A DNA stretch of 6,753 nucleotides from an uncultured Lachnospiraceae bacterium (GTDB lineage: Bacteria; Bacillota; Clostridia; Lachnospirales; Lachnospiraceae). The stretch is taken from contig CAMWMO010000087.1 of NCBI GenBank assembly GCA_947175305.1, positions 1 through 6,753 of the forward strand, written 5' to 3'. The notes under the pieces are model-generated. The model saw only the letters and a program-made list of their open reading frames with translations, did not search any database and was not told the origin of the DNA. Made by a program: the position numbers and the translations under genes. Positions 1-6,600 of the stretch are shown here, piece by piece (positions within the stretch are counted from its first letter, which is position 1; every line of letters starts with the position of its first letter).

Positions 1-230
1 CCCGCACGCCCCATTTCAAAAATACTGCAGTTTATCAATACAATATCTCTGCTGTACCACAGCGGATATTTCCACTTAAACATACTGCCCGTCAGCTCGA
101 TATTTCTGCTCTCCTTCAAAGGGGATTCCCCATCATCAAAAATGGTATCCACAATCCGCAGATTTTCTCCCTGAAAAAGTACACGCTCACCCGTCAAAAA
201 TTTCTGTACAATTTCATTATTCCTGCTCAT
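1..230 (-). CDS. DUF3737 family protein, N-terminal part (cut by window edge)
   Basis: Reading leftward from an ATG at 230 gives 76 complete codons, open to the window edge. The visible protein begins MSRNNEIVQKFLTGERVLF and continues with DGESPLKESRNIEL (residues 33-46) and FKWKYPLWYSRDI (51-63), then a stretch ending FEMGRA. The order 'FTGER.LF', 'F.DGESPLKES.NI', 'FKWKYPLWY' is what I know of DUF3737 proteins. These are cytosolic proteins of unknown function, usually near 280 residues and rich in short beta repeats that suggest a right-handed beta-helix; the visible 'I.....F' spacing fits that. The start is fixed by a strong AAAGGAG site seven bases upstream. It follows the ABC permease stop after 33 bases and is probably the next gene of the operon. 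The family call is from remembered similarity; no function can be given. Confidence 0.85.
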   Translation of the reverse strand, partial: MSRNNEIVQKFLTGERVLFQGENLRIVDTIFDDGESPLKESRNIELTGSMFKWKYPLWYSRDIVLINCSIFEMGRA

Positions 231-237
231 GTTCCTG

Positions 238-244
238 CTCCTTT
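238..244 (-). promoter_or_regulatory. Ribosome binding site of the DUF3737 gene
   Basis: AAAGGAG on the minus strand, seven bases before the ATG at 230. It is one of the strongest Shine-Dalgarno matches in the window and settles the start of this gene, which is read independently of the permease upstream. Confidence 0.8.
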
Positions 245-263
245 CATTTTTTGGCTCATCCTG

Positions 264-2600
264 CTATTCTCCGTCCTCTGAGATCAGCTCCACAATGCTC
301 ACCCATGACAGTCTTGCAGAATAAAACCATGCAGACAAGGTAAATAACAGTGGTATTGCCACAAGCGGCACAATATTTCCCAGCATACTGAAACCCGCCG
401 CAAACTCGCCGATTCCAAAACGCTTAAATACTACTCCGATCAAAGGATCCGCCAGAATCCCCGCTGCCACAAAGCCTAAAAGGGCTCCTCCAAGTACTAC
501 AATCAGGAAACGCAGCGCAAACGATATCCGAAGTTTTCCCGTGTGGAGCCCAAGGCTCTTGTAAATTGCCATATTGCTCTTTTCCGACTGGAGAAGTTTC
601 CCTGCAACCAGAGCTACCGTGATCAAAATAATCACTGCAGTCACAACATACAGTAAAACGATCAGCATATGCATAACGAATACGATTCCGCTCAGTCCCG
701 ACCAGCTGTTGGTGTGGACGTCGATTCCTCTGTAATGTTCTTCCAGATAGTTGTACACATAATCGCGCACGCTTCCATTCTCTAAAATGTAATGCTTGCA
801 CCAGATATACCCTGTTATATCGTCGATTCTGGCATATCCGCCGATGCTCATTCCGATATTGGTGCCCATACCGTTGGCACACTGATAGATGCCGGACACC
901 TCATATTCGCCCATTCTGCCGTTTGCCGACACCCGGACTGTATCCCCGATTTCCAGATTCATTTCCCGGGCAACGGTATCTGTTATGAGAATGCTGTCAT
1001 CATCACATACACTTCCGCTTAACATATGGAACCATCTGGTATCATCCAGCACATTTGCCGTGTATTCCTGCCCGTTTACCGTCACGCTCTGCATGGCAAG
1101 CTCATACTGTTCCACCACCGGGGAATACCAGTTTATGACGCGCTCAATTTCATCCATGGGTACTGTCTGATTTAACGGCTGTACCCCCAGATCATGCTCC
1201 GCCACACTGAAAGAATTCATGAGCCCTTCCCCGTTTGGCCCAAGCCAGGCCCCCATATGCCCGATCACAGAAAGAAAAACAGTAAGGATCATTGCAATCA
1301 GGCAGAGCGAAATATACTTGTTCCGGTCTGCCAGGACTTCCCTGACCGCAATATGAACCAGTAAGTAACGTCTGGAAAAAGGGGACTGTACTCTGGCGGC
1401 ACTTTTCGTCTCCCGTAGCGTCTGCATCGGAGCGATATGAAGAATTTTGCCTGTCTGCGTGAAAACAGCCGCCATTAAAACCAGCATACAAATCACAAAT
1501 ACACCAAAGAGAAGACCGGCAGGCGTCCTGATATCCACCAGCATTCCGGTGGAAGTCACCATTCCTTTTGCAATATTTTCTGCCACCATCCTGCAGAAAA
1601 CAGCGCCCAAAACCACGCCAAGAAAACCGCTTCCTCCATATAGTGTTACATAGATACTGCGCAGGATGTTTCCCGTAAGTCCCATCGTCCGAAGAATCGC
1701 CATATCGCCCTTTTCCTGCTGGATCACAAGGGTCAGACTGTGCCTGATCATAATCAGACAGATCACAAAAAGCACCATGGAAAATATCATCAAAAATCCT
1801 GCTACAATGTTTTGCAACAAAAGCATATAACTTAAAATGGAATCTTTTCTGTAAGTAAAATCCATGTATCTTGCAAGTTCCGTATGCTCCTGCAACGCCT
1901 CATAGAACTCTGTGTCAGTTAAGCCGCTGGACGGATTCTTAGAGATATGAAGCATCGCTCCGCTCCGCCCCAGTACATCGATGGCCGCCGCATCCGCCAT
2001 GATCTGAAGCATTTCCTCATAATCCTCACTGTTTACAAGAAAGCTTTTCATATCGATCATGGAACTGCCCATAAACGCATCTTCAAAATAACCGGCGACC
2101 GTGAACGCCTTTCTCCCGTTTGTGCGGGAAAGGTTAAACTGAATCGTGTCGCCAATCTGCACGTCAAACATGCTTTCCATCGCTGGGGATACATAAATAT
2201 TTCCCACAGGAATCTCCGACAGATTCACACTCTCTCCGCTTCGGTCTATAAAATGATAGGGGATTGTACCGTCATCCGCAATCAACTGTCCTTCATTATC
2301 AGAATGATTTCCGTTTACTTCATATCCGGCATAAATAATCTCCTGCTGGATGGCGCTTTCCACATCTGCTGTCTGCGCAATCTCCGCAAGCAGTCTTTCC
2401 GGCTGTGCGCTCACCCATACCGTAAAATCGCCAAACCCAAGCCGGTCCATTTTATCTTCCACAGAAGCTGTTCCGCTTGTATACAATGTAATTGCAGTAA
2501 ACAGACTCAAAGCGGCAATTGCAATCATAAGGAATATCGCGCAGACAGAAAACTTCTGCCGTTTCCAGGCGGCCCCAAGCAGCATCTCATATTTTCCCAT
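264..2600 (-). CDS. ABC transporter permease, duplicated FtsX/MacB type (778 aa)
   Basis: Membrane subunit of an ABC transporter of the FtsX/LolC/MacB superfamily; it pairs with the ATPase encoded just upstream. I see eight membrane segments in two similar halves. Half one has a segment at about 17-40, an extracellular domain at about 41-255, and segments at about 256-286, 313-337 and 360-383. Half two has a segment at about 427-447, a second extracellular domain at 448-637, and segments at about 638-668, 695-716 and 740-763. Both halves carry the cytosolic coupling motif after the first FtsX helix: EKGDMAILRTMGLTGN (296-311) and EKSNMAIYKSLGLHTGK (673-689). The half-ends also match: PMQTLRE (391-397) and VSIVELI (768-774). 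The start lies one base after the ATPase TAA with only a weak, distant Shine-Dalgarno, which suggests translational coupling. Such transporters export peptides, lipids or drugs, or act as mechanical machines on surface substrates; the substrate is unknown. The layout differs from BceB, which has one large extracellular domain between TM7 and TM8, and no two-component system is visible. Confidence 0.9.
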   Translation of the reverse strand: MGKYEMLLGAAWKRQKFSVCAIFLMIAIAALSLFTAITLYTSGTASVEDKMDRLGFGDFTVWVSAQPERLLAEIAQTADVESAIQQEIIYAGYEVNGNHSDNEGQLIADDGTIPYHFIDRSGESVNLSEIPVGNIYVSPAMESMFDVQIGDTIQFNLSRTNGRKAFTVAGYFEDAFMGSSMIDMKSFLVNSEDYEEMLQIMADAAAIDVLGRSGAMLHISKNPSSGLTDTEFYEALQEHTELARYMDFTYRKDSILSYMLLLQNIVAGFLMIFSMVLFVICLIMIRHSLTLVIQQEKGDMAILRTMGLTGNILRSIYVTLYGGSGFLGVVLGAVFCRMVAENIAKGMVTSTGMLVDIRTPAGLLFGVFVICMLVLMAAVFTQTGKILHIAPMQTLRETKSAARVQSPFSRRYLLVHIAVREVLADRNKYISLCLIAMILTVFLSVIGHMGAWLGPNGEGLMNSFSVAEHDLGVQPLNQTVPMDEIERVINWYSPVVEQYELAMQSVTVNGQEYTANVLDDTRWFHMLSGSVCDDDSILITDTVAREMNLEIGDTVRVSANGRMGEYEVSGIYQCANGMGTNIGMSIGGYARIDDITGYIWCKHYILENGSVRDYVYNYLEEHYRGIDVHTNSWSGLSGIVFVMHMLIVLLYVVTAVIILITVALVAGKLLQSEKSNMAIYKSLGLHTGKLRISFALRFLIVVLGGALLGFVAAGILADPLIGVVFKRFGIGEFAAGFSMLGNIVPLVAIPLLFTLSAWFYSARLSWVSIVELISEDGE

Positions 2601-2601
2601 C

Positions 2602-3363
2602 TTACCAACCCAGCCCTTCCAGCCATGCAGTCAGCTTCTTTTCCCGTGCGTCTTTGTCTTTCCCGTATTCCGACAAAGCAAGTTCAGAAACCACCCTGCC
2701 ATCCTCAATATAGAGAATACGGTTCCCCCGCAGCGCCGCCTCCTTATCATGTGTCACAAGCAGAATCGTCTGCCCTTTTTCATGAAGTTTCGTAAACAGA
2801 TTCAATACTTCCTTTGTATTGGCTTTGTTAAGCGCCCCGGTAGGCTCGTCCGCAAACAAAATAGCCGGATCCCCCATGACAGCCCTTGCCACTGCCGCCC
2901 GCTGTGCCTCTCCTCCGGACACCTGCGAGGGTAATCTGTCCGCCGCATCCTGCAGATTCATCCGGGCTGCCAGTTCTTTTGCCCGTTTCCTTACATCTTT
3001 TTCGCCAAGCCCGCTGCCAATCAGCCCTGACATGACGATATTCTCATAGAGCGTCAGATTGCTGACCAGATGCGTCTTCTGGAAGACGAATCCAAACTTG
3101 TCTGCCCGAAGCTTTGTCAGCTCCTTTTCCGACGCCCCCGTAATTTCCTGATTTCCACAGAGAATGGTTCCTCCTGCCGCCTGCTCCATTCCGCTTAAGC
3201 AGTACAGCAGGGTCGATTTGCCGGAACCTGAAGTTCCCATGACCACGGTAAAATCTCCGTCATAAATTTCAATACTGATCTCATTTAAAACCTTTGTCTG
3301 CCCAAAGGTCTGTACGATATTTTTTCCTGAAATAACAGGGGTCTTTACCTTTGTGTGATCCAT
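2602..3363 (-). CDS. ABC transporter ATP-binding protein, MacB/LolD type (253 aa)
   Basis: Cytosolic ATPase that powers the FtsX-type permease encoded next. Numbering from the ATG at 3363, all nucleotide-binding motifs are intact: Walker A GTSGSGKST (43-51), Q-loop glutamine Q95 in FVFQKTHL, signature VSGGEAQR (148-155), Walker B ILFADEP (168-174) with D172 and the catalytic E173, and the H-loop histidine H205 in LLVTHD. The 'DEPTGALN' D-loop variant and 'FQ..HLVSNLTLYENI' are typical of the MacB/LolD/FtsE branch, which serves FtsX-like permeases. The C-terminus carries a charged tail ending in an REKKL..WL..LGW-like segment. The open frame continues upstream to 3501, but those residues lie inside the exporter gene in another frame and look like no ATPase. 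An AAGGAG site nine bases before 3363 supports this start. An ATG at 3369 is the alternative, but its spacing would be only three bases. The gene overlaps the LysE-type gene by 19 bases. Domain identity is certain; the transported molecule is not. Confidence 0.92.
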   Translation of the reverse strand: MDHTKVKTPVISGKNIVQTFGQTKVLNEISIEIYDGDFTVVMGTSGSGKSTLLYCLSGMEQAAGGTILCGNQEITGASEKELTKLRADKFGFVFQKTHLVSNLTLYENIVMSGLIGSGLGEKDVRKRAKELAARMNLQDAADRLPSQVSGGEAQRAAVARAVMGDPAILFADEPTGALNKANTKEVLNLFTKLHEKGQTILLVTHDKEAALRGNRILYIEDGRVVSELALSEYGKDKDAREKKLTAWLEGLGW

Positions 3364-3977
3364 GACCATGCACTCCTTATCATCATTACCATTCCGAATA
3401 TCGTCATAAAGCCGCCTAAAATCCTGTTCAGCCATTGATAAATCCGATCCGTGATCCGCTCCCGGAATAGGGCAACGATGCCGCTTAAAGCAAGCCACCA
3501 TCCAAGCGTCCCCGCAAGAATACCCATAACCAAACCGCCCCCTTCCGGCGCACTTACATTTCCGTCTATTTCAAATGCCGCAAAAGCAACCATAAACGAT
3601 AGAATCGTCGCCGGATTCATCACCGCTGTCCCAAAGGAGCTCAAGAAGCAAAAGACCAGATTCCCTTTCGTATCCTGTACCCCGTACGGCCTCTCCTTTT
3701 TGCGCAAAATGGAAATCCCAAGTACCACAATGAAGACGCCGCCTGCGGTCTGAAATACATTCTGATGCGCTGTCAAAAAGTCCGATATCATGGCAATCCC
3801 GAATATTCCCACCGCCGAATAGAGTAAATCCGCTGCCGAAGAACCCGCTCCCGTCAGAAGCCCCGCAATAAATCCCTTTTCCATCGTCCGCTGAATGGTC
3901 AGCGCACCGATTGCTCCCGCAGGAACACCGAATATCAGTCCGATTAAAATTCCTTTAACAACGTAATTCCAAATCAT
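3345..3977 (-). CDS. LysE family translocator (210 aa)
   Basis: Small integral membrane protein of the LysE/RhtB exporter family, which pumps amino acids or related small metabolites out of the cell. The 210-residue length is usual for the family. Six hydrophobic segments are visible at about 5-27, 35-65, 74-92, 107-135, 146-172 and 184-205. The conserved first-loop motif appears as GVPAGAIGALTIQRTMEKG (17-35), close to the family 'G.P.GP......L..G' pattern but with Ala-Ile where Pro is usual. It is followed by GAGSSAADLLYS (43-54), with the typical membrane Asp, and by NPATILSF (121-128). The start at 3977 lies 23 bases inside the end of the ligase gene, with an AAAGGTG site seven bases ahead, and the 3' end overlaps the ABC ATPase by 19 bases, so translation of all three is probably coupled. 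The tight link to an acyl-activating ligase suggests that the exported compound is a product or by-product of that enzyme, but this is inference. Confidence 0.88.
   Translation of the reverse strand: MIWNYVVKGILIGLIFGVPAGAIGALTIQRTMEKGFIAGLLTGAGSSAADLLYSAVGIFGIAMISDFLTAHQNVFQTAGGVFIVVLGISILRKKERPYGVQDTKGNLVFCFLSSFGTAVMNPATILSFMVAFAAFEIDGNVSAPEGGGLVMGILAGTLGWWLALSGIVALFRERITDRIYQWLNRILGGFMTIFGMVMMIRSAWSWITQR
3373..3378 (-). promoter_or_regulatory. Ribosome binding site deciding the ABC ATPase start
   Basis: AAGGAG on the minus strand inside the 3' end of the LysE-type gene. The spacing is nine bases to the ATG at 3363 and only three to the ATG at 3369, so 3363 is preferred. No comparable reason supports the longer open frame beginning at 3501. 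Confidence 0.75.
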
Positions 3978-5331
3978 TTCCCGACACCTTTTTCACAATC
4001 AGCGTTTTCTTGCCGGTATCCGGATCCGGCGCAATGGTCTCCACAAAACATACCTCATAGGAAATGTTTTCCAGCGCCTTATCCGCTAACAACGGTTCAA
4101 TAATACTCTCTATCCCATGTGTGATGCTTTCCTTTGAGGCATCTTTTGAAATCTCCGCCAGAATCTGAAACGCTTTGTCAGAGGTCTGCACAAACTGATA
4201 ATCCTTTAGGCCGTCCACACAGATTCCCTCCACCGACAACGGATGAATGAATTCCTCCCGGCCGTCCGCCTTCCGAAACCACATTTCATCCTCATTTCTG
4301 CACAGAAGAACTTCCGCCCTTGAAAATCCATAAGGATCATTTGCCAGTCTCTTTTTGGGTTTCAGGGTATCCGTCAGGTGATACCGAATCAGGGGCTGTG
4401 TGAAATTGTACAGGCAGGTGAGGTACATTTCTCCGTCCTCAATCTCTATGACATTCATGTCATCAAACAGGATCATGCCCTCCCCGGCCTTCTCCTCGAG
4501 CCCCAGCGCAAGGGATTCACTGGAACCGTAAAAATTGATCACCGGACACTTGAAAGTATCTTCCAGAAAGCGCCGCAGTCCCGCCGAAAGCGGTTCCCCG
4601 CAGGAAATAACCCTCCTGACATGATTCGGAACGTTTCCTAACCGCACCTGCTCTGCCATCAGTTTAATGGCGGAGGGATATCCAATTACAATATTGGGAT
4701 CAAACTTTGTCACCTTCCGATTTCCCTTTTCAATGGGCTCATTGATATCCAGATATTCCTGTCTGACATGAAGCCCTGTGATGCCGTCTCCCACTGCCAT
4801 GGCACCCGCATAGCGTCCGTCTGTGGCAGCAATGTATAAGATTCTCGGCTTTCCGGCAAGGAGCTTTAAAATGTCTGCCATGCTCATTCCCCACAAAGCC
4901 CCTCTGATAATACCGAGAAGCATCTGCCCCCACGCTTTATTATCGTAGACAAAGTATCTGGGAATGCCTGTACTTCCCGACGAGTGAATGATATGATACC
5001 TGCCGAGATAGTTTTCAGATTTTGAGGCAGAGCCCTCATCAAACGCCCGCAGTTTCTCCTGTTTTACCTCAGAATCTGTCACCAGCTCATCATAATTTTG
5101 CATCAGCATTTCCTTGTCGATCACCGGAAACTGTTTTAATGGTATGCTGTCAATATTGCATTCCGTAATGCCCGCCTGTGTAAACGTCCTGCGGTAGTAT
5201 GCAGAATGCTGATAAGCGTAACGCAGCACTTTCCTCAGTTTCTTATCCTGAGTTTTTTTAATCTGTTCCTGGCTTTTTGCGGTATTTTCCTTAAGCTGGT
5301 ACAAATCCCATAACAGGCGTATATATCCCAT
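3955..5331 (-). CDS. CapK/PaaK-type adenylate-forming ligase (458 aa)
   Basis: Cytosolic enzyme of the ANL superfamily, phenylacetate-CoA ligase / CapK branch, expected to activate a carboxylic acid as acyl-AMP and pass it to CoA or another acceptor. Visible motifs: the N-terminal 'LR...YAYQHSAYYRRTF' stretch (33-50) common to PaaK-like proteins; the phosphate-binding loop HSSGSTGIPRY (116-126); IVIGYPSAI (214-222); ISCGEPLSAGLR (242-253); the nucleotide motif NFYGSSES (266-273); and PLIRYHLTD (313-321), which matches the PaaK 'PLIRY..GD' block with Arg and Asp kept. The hinge region 'RAEVLLCRNEDEMWF' (338-352) departs from the usual 'GR.DD' form. The Cys-Pro-Cys-Gly segment that PaaK enzymes often carry is absent. 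Lysines near the C-terminus (GKKTLIVKK, 440-448) could include the one used for adenylation. The family is clear, but the substrate is not, and true phenylacetate ligase activity should not be assumed; members also make capsule parts, coenzyme F390 or natural products. The start is supported by GAGGTGA just upstream. Confidence 0.88.
   Translation of the reverse strand: MGYIRLLWDLYQLKENTAKSQEQIKKTQDKKLRKVLRYAYQHSAYYRRTFTQAGITECNIDSIPLKQFPVIDKEMLMQNYDELVTDSEVKQEKLRAFDEGSASKSENYLGRYHIIHSSGSTGIPRYFVYDNKAWGQMLLGIIRGALWGMSMADILKLLAGKPRILYIAATDGRYAGAMAVGDGITGLHVRQEYLDINEPIEKGNRKVTKFDPNIVIGYPSAIKLMAEQVRLGNVPNHVRRVISCGEPLSAGLRRFLEDTFKCPVINFYGSSESLALGLEEKAGEGMILFDDMNVIEIEDGEMYLTCLYNFTQPLIRYHLTDTLKPKKRLANDPYGFSRAEVLLCRNEDEMWFRKADGREEFIHPLSVEGICVDGLKDYQFVQTSDKAFQILAEISKDASKESITHGIESIIEPLLADKALENISYEVCFVETIAPDPDTGKKTLIVKKVSGNDLELRC
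3985..3991 (-). promoter_or_regulatory. Ribosome binding site of the LysE-type gene
   Basis: AAAGGTG on the minus strand, seven bases before the ATG at 3977. It lies inside the last codons of the ligase gene, so ribosomes finishing the ligase can restart here. Confidence 0.65.
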
Positions 5332-5334
5332 CGT

Positions 5335-5341
5335 TCACCTC
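5335..5341 (-). promoter_or_regulatory. Ribosome binding site of the ligase gene
   Basis: GAGGTGA on the minus strand; its GAGG core ends six bases before the ATG at 5331. It supports this start over the downstream in-frame methionines. Confidence 0.7.
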
Positions 5342-5398
5342 ACATTACTTTTTACTGCCGCTTTATCCATAAACTGCATTCCGTCATCTCCCATAAGT

Positions 5399-6547
5399 TC
5401 AATTATCAAAGAGTGTAAAGGCATAGCTGCTGCCGTAATCTTCCCTGTGATAATACTCTGCGGTCAACGCGGACTGGTCAAATACCACACTCCACTCCGT
5501 CGATTCAAATTCTCCGAAATTCCCTTTGCTGACACTGGATAATGCATCCCGCATCTGCCCGCTGTCCATAGTTGCACTTTCTTCCAGTGTCTGTTCCAGT
5601 ATTTCAAACCTCGTATGGGACTGACTGGTTCCGATTCCGTTTTTCTCGCCCTCTGACAAATAGAAATTTGTAAGAATCGGCGTCTCAATCACCTTCATCT
5701 CGTTATTGATGTATTCGACGGCTACGCTTCTCCCCGTGCTGTCTGCAATAGCAAGATGCACCATATAACCCATGGATGCGTGAAAATCATACTGCCCCAA
5801 CAGTTCCACCGCCTCATCCGCGTCAGCCGCCCGGTTCAGCAGCAGCCGGATCGCCGTCGTGGTAGTGATATCCGGCTTTTCCGTATTCTGGGAAATGGTA
5901 TCGTTATCCTGAATCATGTTCACTGATACACAAAGCCCTTTTTCATTCATTCCATCTAAAGGTGCGTAAAGCGCGGCAGCCGTCAGAACTTCATCGCTTA
6001 AGAAGCGGGAAGCAAATCCGGTGCCCTGACGTACAAAATCCACGTTCACGGTGGAAAAAGAAGCGTACCCGTCTGACGGATAAGAAGCCACCATCATGGC
6101 ATCACACTTGTTCCAGTCAAAGTTACGTCCGAAATAATAACCGCCCTCGGTATTCTCTACCGAAATCGTGCTGCAGCCGAAGGCACCCCCTTCAAAGGAA
6201 AGCCCTTCCGCACTGCCCACTATGGTTTCTGTCAAAAACTGCAGTACTTCCCGGTCTGACTCCGCGCCGCCCTGATGCAAAAAATTTTCCAATCCATCTT
6301 CGCCCTCAAAGCGGACTGCGGAAAATCCAGATTCCAGTTCCTCCACTGTGGAACTTATCCTGACATACGCCACCGGATCCTGTGTCCCGCCCTGTGTTTT
6401 CTGGTTTTCCTGTGTTTCGCCTGCGCTGGCCGTTTGACCGTCCTTTGCCATTTCACTCTGCCCGTCCCCAAATGCAGAATGATCCCCGCATCCGGACAGA
6501 CACAGGACAGATACAAAAACACCAATCCACAGCCTTGTCTTAACCAT
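5399..6547 (-). CDS. Secreted lipoprotein, linear amide C-N hydrolase (choloylglycine hydrolase-like Ntn hydrolase, 382 aa)
   Basis: Predicted surface enzyme that cleaves linear amide bonds, as bile salt hydrolases, penicillin V acylases and N-acylethanolamine amidases do. Residues 1-20 form a lipoprotein signal peptide with a hydrophobic core and lipobox LSGC (17-20), so Cys20 should be lipidated. Residues 21-58 are a polar Gln/Gly/Glu/Thr-rich linker. The catalytic domain shows the family residues in order: Cys125 in FGCST, Arg141 and Asp144 in GRNFDW, Asn210 at the end of GMNEKGLCVSVN, Asn294 in ILTN, and Arg313 in SHTRFE. The spacing from Cys to Arg (+16) and to Asp (+19) equals that of bile salt hydrolase Cys2, Arg18 and Asp21. 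Because Cys125 is internal, activation would need cleavage before it, as in acid ceramidase and NAAA; residues 60-124 would be the pro- or alpha-segment. The start is the first in-frame ATG after a TGA, with GAGGA six bases ahead. The substrate is unknown; bile acid conjugates, acyl amino acids or N-acyl lactams are all possible. Confidence 0.88.
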   Translation of the reverse strand: MVKTRLWIGVFVSVLCLSGCGDHSAFGDGQSEMAKDGQTASAGETQENQKTQGGTQDPVAYVRISSTVEELESGFSAVRFEGEDGLENFLHQGGAESDREVLQFLTETIVGSAEGLSFEGGAFGCSTISVENTEGGYYFGRNFDWNKCDAMMVASYPSDGYASFSTVNVDFVRQGTGFASRFLSDEVLTAAALYAPLDGMNEKGLCVSVNMIQDNDTISQNTEKPDITTTTAIRLLLNRAADADEAVELLGQYDFHASMGYMVHLAIADSTGRSVAVEYINNEMKVIETPILTNFYLSEGEKNGIGTSQSHTRFEILEQTLEESATMDSGQMRDALSSVSKGNFGEFESTEWSVVFDQSALTAEYYHREDYGSSYAFTLFDN

Positions 6548-6553
6548 ACCGTT

Positions 6554-6558
6554 TCCTC
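6554..6558 (-). promoter_or_regulatory. Ribosome binding site of the amide hydrolase gene
   Basis: GAGGA on the minus strand, six bases before the ATG at 6547. A second, similar GAGGAAAA occurs about 20 bases further upstream but leads only to a nine-codon frame. The in-frame TGA just ahead of the ATG rules out a longer protein. Confidence 0.6.
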
Positions 6559-6600
6559 ACTCTTTTCACGATTTTCCTCATCCGTCTCACAGGCTCTCTC

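Noticed and set aside
424..882. A 152-codon minus-strand frame inside the permease gene
   Set aside because: It is another frame of the permease coding sequence. Its translation is Arg/Cys-rich and non-membrane, and the permease frame is intact throughout.
1947..2795. A 282-codon open frame on the plus strand
   Set aside because: It lies antisense to the permease and crosses into the ATPase gene. Its translation is rich in His, Arg, Ser and Cys with no recognisable domain, while the opposite strand encodes intact conserved proteins. It is a shadow of their codon use.
5335..5394. A 19-residue frame on the minus strand between the hydrolase and ligase genes
   Set aside because: Its ATG has no Shine-Dalgarno site and the peptide shows no leader or attenuator features such as codon runs or a following hairpin. 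Its stop overlaps the ligase ribosome binding site, which is suggestive but not enough.
5332..5398. Possible promoter or terminator in the hydrolase-ligase gap
   Set aside because: A TTGAAC-like box is present, but no -10 box lies at 16-18 bases, and there is no hairpin followed by a T run. The 53- and 33-base gaps were checked in the same way with the same result.
6541..6570. A nine-codon GTG frame overlapping the hydrolase start (MKRVRKRYG)
   Set aside because: It has a GAGG a few bases ahead and its stop overlaps the hydrolase ATG, but it is too short to separate from chance in purine-rich leader DNA.
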